NCBI GenBank assembly: GCA_020064725.1
Contig: JAGTWJ010000017.1
Location: forward strand, 3,348,001 to 3,412,000
From: Drechslerella dactyloides
Lineage: Eukaryota; Ascomycota; Orbiliomycetes; Orbiliales; Orbiliaceae
Direction: 5' to 3'
DNA length: 64,000 nucleotides
Positions 59,554 to 64,000 of this stretch are shown here, piece by piece. The translations under genes and the position numbers were made by a program. The notes under the pieces were generated by a model. That model did no database searches. It was not told where the DNA came from and saw only the letters and a program-made list of their open reading frames with translations. Every line of letters starts with the position of its first letter. Within the stretch, counting starts at the first letter, position 1.

Positions 59554-60057
59554 CGCGGCTGGGTGTATAGATGTATATATACACGTACATACATACGTTA
59601 CAGTACTGTACATGCTTTGGAATTGGACGTTGGTACGAGGGGGCAGTTTGTCGTGTTTGCATGGCATGGCGCGGGTTCAGCGAGCGGGCGTCGTCTATAG
59701 ACAGCGGTCAAATTTCACACAACGTTCATTTCAACCTTCTTCCGTCCTTGAGGCCTTAAGAAATATTTAGGCGTGTATCTCGAAGGTACTCTACGATGTG
59801 ATTGAGTGAAGCTTATCGAGTCGTATTTGAATGTTGCGCGTTGAGTGCGGCGATTGCCGCATGCTTGCTTTTTCCGGCCGCTCGCCAACTTCAAAATTTT
59901 GAATTAGACGACGCACCCCACAAAACATCCCACCTTCACCGCTATCTCAACCCCACCGTCATCCGCGCCAACCACACGGCCGACGAGCACACGCATTCCA
60001 CACTCTCACGGAAGACCCGTCGATTACACCGTTCGGTTCCGACGTCATCCGCGCGCA
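59554..60057. other. Intergenic region upstream of phb2
   Basis: 504 nt with a TATATATACACGTACATACA run just after the ligase stop. The region should contain the phb2 promoter. No gene is seen. Confidence 0.6.
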
Positions 60058-61256
60058 ATGGACCCGAATCAGAACCCGCGGCAGGCGTGGCAGCAGCTTC
60101 TCCGCGTCGTGCAGCAGCGAGCACAGCAGAATGGCGGCAAGTTCCCCGGCGGCGGGATGCCCGGCGGTTCTCCGCGCGGCTTGATTGGCGGTGGCGCGGG
60201 CCTGGCGCTGCTGGGCGGGCTGTACATCGCCTTCAATACGGCTCTGTTCAACGGTTCGTCCACCCTCTCTCCTTCGAACTGGTTATTCGTAATGTTACTC
60301 ACGGTGTGATATTGCGATAGTTGACGGTGGTCACCGCGCGATCAAGTATACCCGTCTGGGCGGCGTCAAGCCGGACATCTACAGCGAAGGTATACCCACC
60401 ATCCATACCGTCGGGTTATTCGACTCACACAAAACCGAAGAATTGGACTGACGGAATGCGACAGGAACCCATCTGATGCTCCCCTGGTTCGAAACACCAA
60501 TAACCTACGACGTCCGCGCGAAGCCCCGCAACGTCGCCTCCCTAACGGGCACAAAGGACCTGCAAATGGTCAACATCACCTGCCGTGTGCTCTCGCGGCC
60601 GCGCGTCGAGGCCCTCCCGCTCATCTACCGCACGCTCGGCGTCGACTACGACGAGCGCGTGCTTCCCTCGATCGTGAACGAAGTCCTCAAATCTGTCGTC
60701 GCACAGTTCAACGCCTCCCAGCTCATCACGCAACGTGAGGCCGTCAGTCGGCTCGTGCGCGAGAATCTGGTAAAGCGCGCGGCGAGGTTCAACATTCTGC
60801 TCGACGATGTCAGTTTGACGCATTTGGCCTTCTCGCCCGAGTTTACGGCCGCGGTTGAGGCGAAGCAGGTTGCGCAGCAGGAGGCGCAGAGGGCGGCGTT
60901 CGTCGTCGATCGCGCGCGGCAGGAGAAGCAGGCCATGGTTGTCAAGTACGTTCTCCCAACATACCCCTTTCTCCAGATGCCGTGGAGACTTCAACCGGAT
61001 GGATGGGTGGGTGGATGGGATGCTAATGGATGTAATGTACAGAGCCCAGGGTGAGGCGCGCGCAGCCGAACTCATCGGTGAATCGATCAAGAAGAGCAAG
61101 AGCTACGTCGAGCTCCGGAAGATTGAGAACGCAAAGACGATCGCACAGCTGCTGGCCGAGAGCGGCGGCCGCAACAAGCTCTACCTGGACGCCGAGGGTC
61201 TGGGACTGAACGTCTTCGAGGTGAACAAGGACAGGGGTGATAAAGATAAGAAATAG
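60058..61256 (+). CDS. phb2: Prohibitin 2 (mitochondrial inner-membrane scaffold)
   Basis: Phb2 and Phb1 form ring complexes in the mitochondrial inner membrane that stabilise membrane proteins and regulate m-AAA protease. Exons 60058-60253, 60321-60389, 60465-60945 and 61043-61256 join in frame to 319 residues, the usual length. After a Gly/Gln-rich head comes one membrane segment (about 43-64, LIGGGAGLALLGGLYIAF), the SPFH domain starting VDGGHRAIKYTRLGG, motifs EGTHLMLPWFETPITYDVRA and RPRVEALPLIYRTLG, and the Ala/Glu/Gln coiled coil (AKQVAQQEAQRAAFVVDRAR). The first intron uses a weak GTTCGT donor, but only this join restores the conserved FNVDGGHRAIKY. The gene is convergent with the Kar5-like gene. 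Confidence 0.96.
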
Positions 61257-61847
61257 ATTCTCCCCCGCTAGCTACGTATGCACGTGTGGAATTTCGAGAT
61301 GTGGGCGGACGGACGGACGAAAGACTCCTCTCTGCGGTGGTGAAGGCGCCTCTTAATTATCGCGTATCGGTCCATCTCCGCGACTGATTTGTCCGCGGGG
61401 CATGTCATATGAGCCCCTGAAAGATGAGGGAGAACTTGAGAGGCTTTGTACATATATATTATTGTTTCCTCGGGCTTCTGCGCGGATGTGGTTCGGCCAG
61501 CTCGCGATTACAGTGGGCTGTGTACATACTGCGTTTTTGTATCTATACTACGTTAAAGTCCACTCACGACTTCGATCGAAAGTACGCTGATTGCTTCTAA
61601 TACACTGTGGGATTTCGTAGAGGTCGTGGAGCGAATTGTAAGAGAGAGAAGGAATAAGAGTGCTAGTGATATTTATTCAGGCAAACGAACTGTAGTAGCA
61701 GCGAGAGGTATAGGAAACTAGACGATCGATCGATCGAACCAGGAGAGAAATATATATAAACGTGAGAAACAGAAAACAGAAAACTTGAAACTGGCGAATA
61801 ACCAAATGCATGAATACGTGTGAATATAATAGGTCGAAAGCCGACGA
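61257..61847. other. Intergenic region between convergent genes
   Basis: 591 nt of 3' flanks of phb2 (plus) and the Kar5-like gene (minus). Apart from a TCGATCGATCGA palindrome near 61725 nothing stands out. Confidence 0.6.
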
Positions 61848-63789
61848 CTACCAGAGACCGCGGATATACTTGGCGGTATTCTGGAGAATGAGGTAAAGCT
61901 GCTCACGCGGCCCGTTACCGGCCCCTTCGATCATGAGCCCATCCGGCCCTTCCTCGCCTGCAGCAGTCTCCGGCGCCTCACCACCCTTACTGCTCCACTC
62001 GCAAGTCAAGAAGCAAGCGTAGAGAGCTGCAATGACAACAATACCGATGGCAGCACGCTTCTTGTTCAAGAGCACGAGGAGACTAATCACGAGTGGCAAG
62101 TAAACGACGAGGAGAAGGTCGACCAAACCGACTGGAGAAATACGCTGCGAGCCGCGGAACTGCGTCTGCGAGCCCACGAGGTACTTGATATACTGCTCGC
62201 TCTCGGCGAAGGCGTCGGAGATGGTGTCGTTAAGGCGGGCGGCAAAGTTTTCGATGGACGCGAGATGGCGCATCTGGGAGCCTTGTTGAGTGCGGAGGGA
62301 GTTAGAGATGCGGTCGTGAGCTGCGGAGAGGCGATCGAATTTGCCCGTGATCTCGTCCATTTGCTGTGATTTTATCATGAGTGAGAGCTAGATATGGGCG
62401 AAGGGTTTGGGATTACGTACTTCCTTTCCTTGGAAGATCGAGTCGAGGAGATTGTTGAGAGCCGAGTTCGAGTCGCTCTGGATGGGGATGGTTAGCATCC
62501 GACTTGGTACTAGGGTATGTGCGGATGTGAACATACGCTGTATTTGTTGATATTCTTCATGGATTCCTTGATGGCGTCGAAGGCTTCCTGAGTGCTCAGG
62601 TTGATGGCAGCTTGCATCTGCAGGTTACATATACCAGGTTAGCGACTTGAAGATCTGGCTCATACATAGCAAATTGGGGCGGTGGGAACTGACATCTCGT
62701 TGCTCGAGTCCGGATTCTTCCTCCAGCTTGATGCGATTGCCCGCCTTGGCCTCGATGAGTTCCAGCGCCTTTTGAATATCTTCGAGCACTCGGATGCCGC
62801 TCTCCATTGACTTGCGATGATATTCGGCTTTCTCGACAAACAGGGCGTTTGCCTGAGCGAACTGGGCAGCTTGCTCGGCTTCGGCCTCGTTGAACGTGTC
62901 AATCATCAAGCGGAGATGCTCGAGACGCTTGTCTATTGACGGAATAGTTTTGCTCATCATGTTCTCCAGGGCTTCGAGTTTGGAGCGGTAGGCGGAAGAC
63001 ATTGTTTCTATGTGCTGGAGGTTAGAGGTGACGAGGTTGACGGAGGTGGCGATGCGCTTTTCGAGCTGGTATTGTAAGACGGTGATGTTGCGATGGAGCT
63101 TGAGGACGTTGTCTAGCGGAGGTATTATATATCGCGAGTCAGAACCGTGTGTAAAGGGGAGGACTGTTGAAAAGATTCTGAAGTAAGCATGCGTTAGGGT
63201 ACGTACCTCGCTCGGCCTCCTCGCGGACGGCCTGGCAGAGAACGCCAACACTCTGGATGCAGTTGCTCCAACTCGTCCACCACTGCGGCCGGCTCTCCAG
63301 CTTTCTGATGCATCGCTGGACGTCACCCGCGGTCGTGAGGTCGCTCCTGCACTCTCGCGGATAGTCCACCTTTGCGGAGGAGAGTTCGCAGACAGCAAGC
63401 TTGGTAGCGAAGAAGGCCTTCTCTTCTCCGTCCAGCGTGGCGGGGGCGGACGAGCATTTGGAGATTATCGTCTCGGTGAGAGAGCTGTAGAGACAGGAGG
63501 GCGGGAGGCTGATGGAGGAGATGAGGGCGAGGGATTCCTCGTGGCCTTTGCGGAATCGGTAGGACGAGAGCAGCTGCTCGACCGGGTGGGCGGACGCTAC
63601 AGCAATTCACGCGTGAGTATTATATATCGCTTACGTCGAGTGGATTCGAAGCTTTTGAGACTGACCTTCGGTATCGAGTGGGTCTTTAGCAACCGGAGAG
63701 ACGACGGATGCGAAGAGGGAGCCGGAGAACACGGCGATGCCCACGAGCACCTGAGCGAGCGTGCTGGTGACGGTGCGTCCGGGCATCAT
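61848..63789 (-). CDS. kar5: Kar5/Tht1-like nuclear-membrane fusion protein
   Basis: Kar5-family proteins (yeast Kar5, fission yeast Tht1) sit in the nuclear envelope/ER and are required for nuclear fusion after mating. Six exons (63789-63666, 63596-63207, 63112-62694, 62617-62537, 62477-62421, 62363-61848) join in frame to 528 residues. A hydrophobic signal (VTSTLAQVLVGIAVFSGSLF) is followed by the Cys-rich lumenal domain with family spacing: CLYSSL, then ISKCSSAPATLDGEEKAFFA, LAVCELSSA, PRECRSD, VQRCIRKLESRPQWWTSWSN and VLCQAVREE. A long coiled coil comes next, then two membrane helices near 435-457 and 462-478 and a short acidic tail. The family diverges fast, so the call rests on the cysteine and tryptophan pattern. 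Expression would be expected in the sexual phase. Confidence 0.82.
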
Positions 63790-64000
63790 CTCGGCTGCTC
63801 TATATATATCGTCTGGTAGGACGGTGGTTTACTATATATACGTACGACAGAAGGTACCGGTACGAGCTGCCTCCGGGGCTGTGGTCGATGGCTGGTCGGG
63901 ATGTTGATGATGGGGGTAGTTCGGGATGTCGAGATGGGGTCGGCCATCGTGGGCATCGCGAGCGGAGTGTTGATGGCAGTCACGACCGCTGGCGGTTGAG
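63790..64000. other. Upstream flank of the Kar5-like gene
   Basis: Only 211 nt remain to the right edge. A TATATATA run lies near 63801 and another near 63833; either could serve as a TATA element for the minus-strand gene. No further gene can be called. Confidence 0.5.

Overview
The window is nuclear DNA from a filamentous ascomycete (Pezizomycotina). The evidence is spliced genes with short introns (mostly 45-200 nt, GTANGT donors, CTAAC/CTGAC branch sites, YAG acceptors), an ATG13 with HORMA domain, an ankyrin-HET protein, a Gas1/Egh16-like secreted protein, an Och1-type GT32 and a Kar5-like karyogamy protein. Eurotiomycetes or a neighbouring class is a guess. I rebuilt exons by hand; phases close exactly for every gene given an exon list, which is the main support for the models.

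Layout. 1-3469 (-): 5' part of a long coiled-coil protein running off the left edge. 5503-6190 (+): His-rich orphan. 6191-9207: AT-rich gap with palindromic repeat remnants. 9208-12372 (-): atg13. 12373-15984: no supported gene. 15985-17070 (-) trm7 and 17418-21259 (+) a WDR7/rabconnectin-3beta-like gene diverge from a 347-nt intergenic stretch. 21790-23911 (-): secreted type-B carboxylesterase. 23912-30962: 7 kb desert. 30963-32108 (+): Gas1/Egh16-like secreted protein whose mature chain begins with histidine. 32109-35584: desert. 35585-36357 (+): orphan.

Right half. 37481-39750 (-): low-complexity protein of unknown function. 40649-43252 (-): not4. 44227-45290 (-): complex I 30.4-kDa subunit. 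46011-47168 (-): Och1-like GT32 mannosyltransferase. 47169-51197: AT-rich gap with a perfect 24-nt inverted repeat and two diverged repeat families. 51198-51608 (-): small two-helix membrane protein. 53068-56522 (+): ankyrin-HET protein. 57354-59553 (+): RWD-RBR ubiquitin ligase (Itt1/RNF14-like). 60058-61256 (+): prohibitin 2. 61848-63789 (-): Kar5-like protein.

The picture is blocks of conserved housekeeping genes (autophagy, tRNA methylation, Ccr4-Not, respiration, Golgi glycosylation, mitochondrial scaffold, karyogamy) separated by gene-poor stretches that hold the lineage-specific genes and scattered copies of a short GTCTCG-AAGCCAGAC-like palindromic motif, probably footprints of a non-autonomous DNA element. 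No tRNA, rRNA, CRISPR array or intact transposon was recognised.
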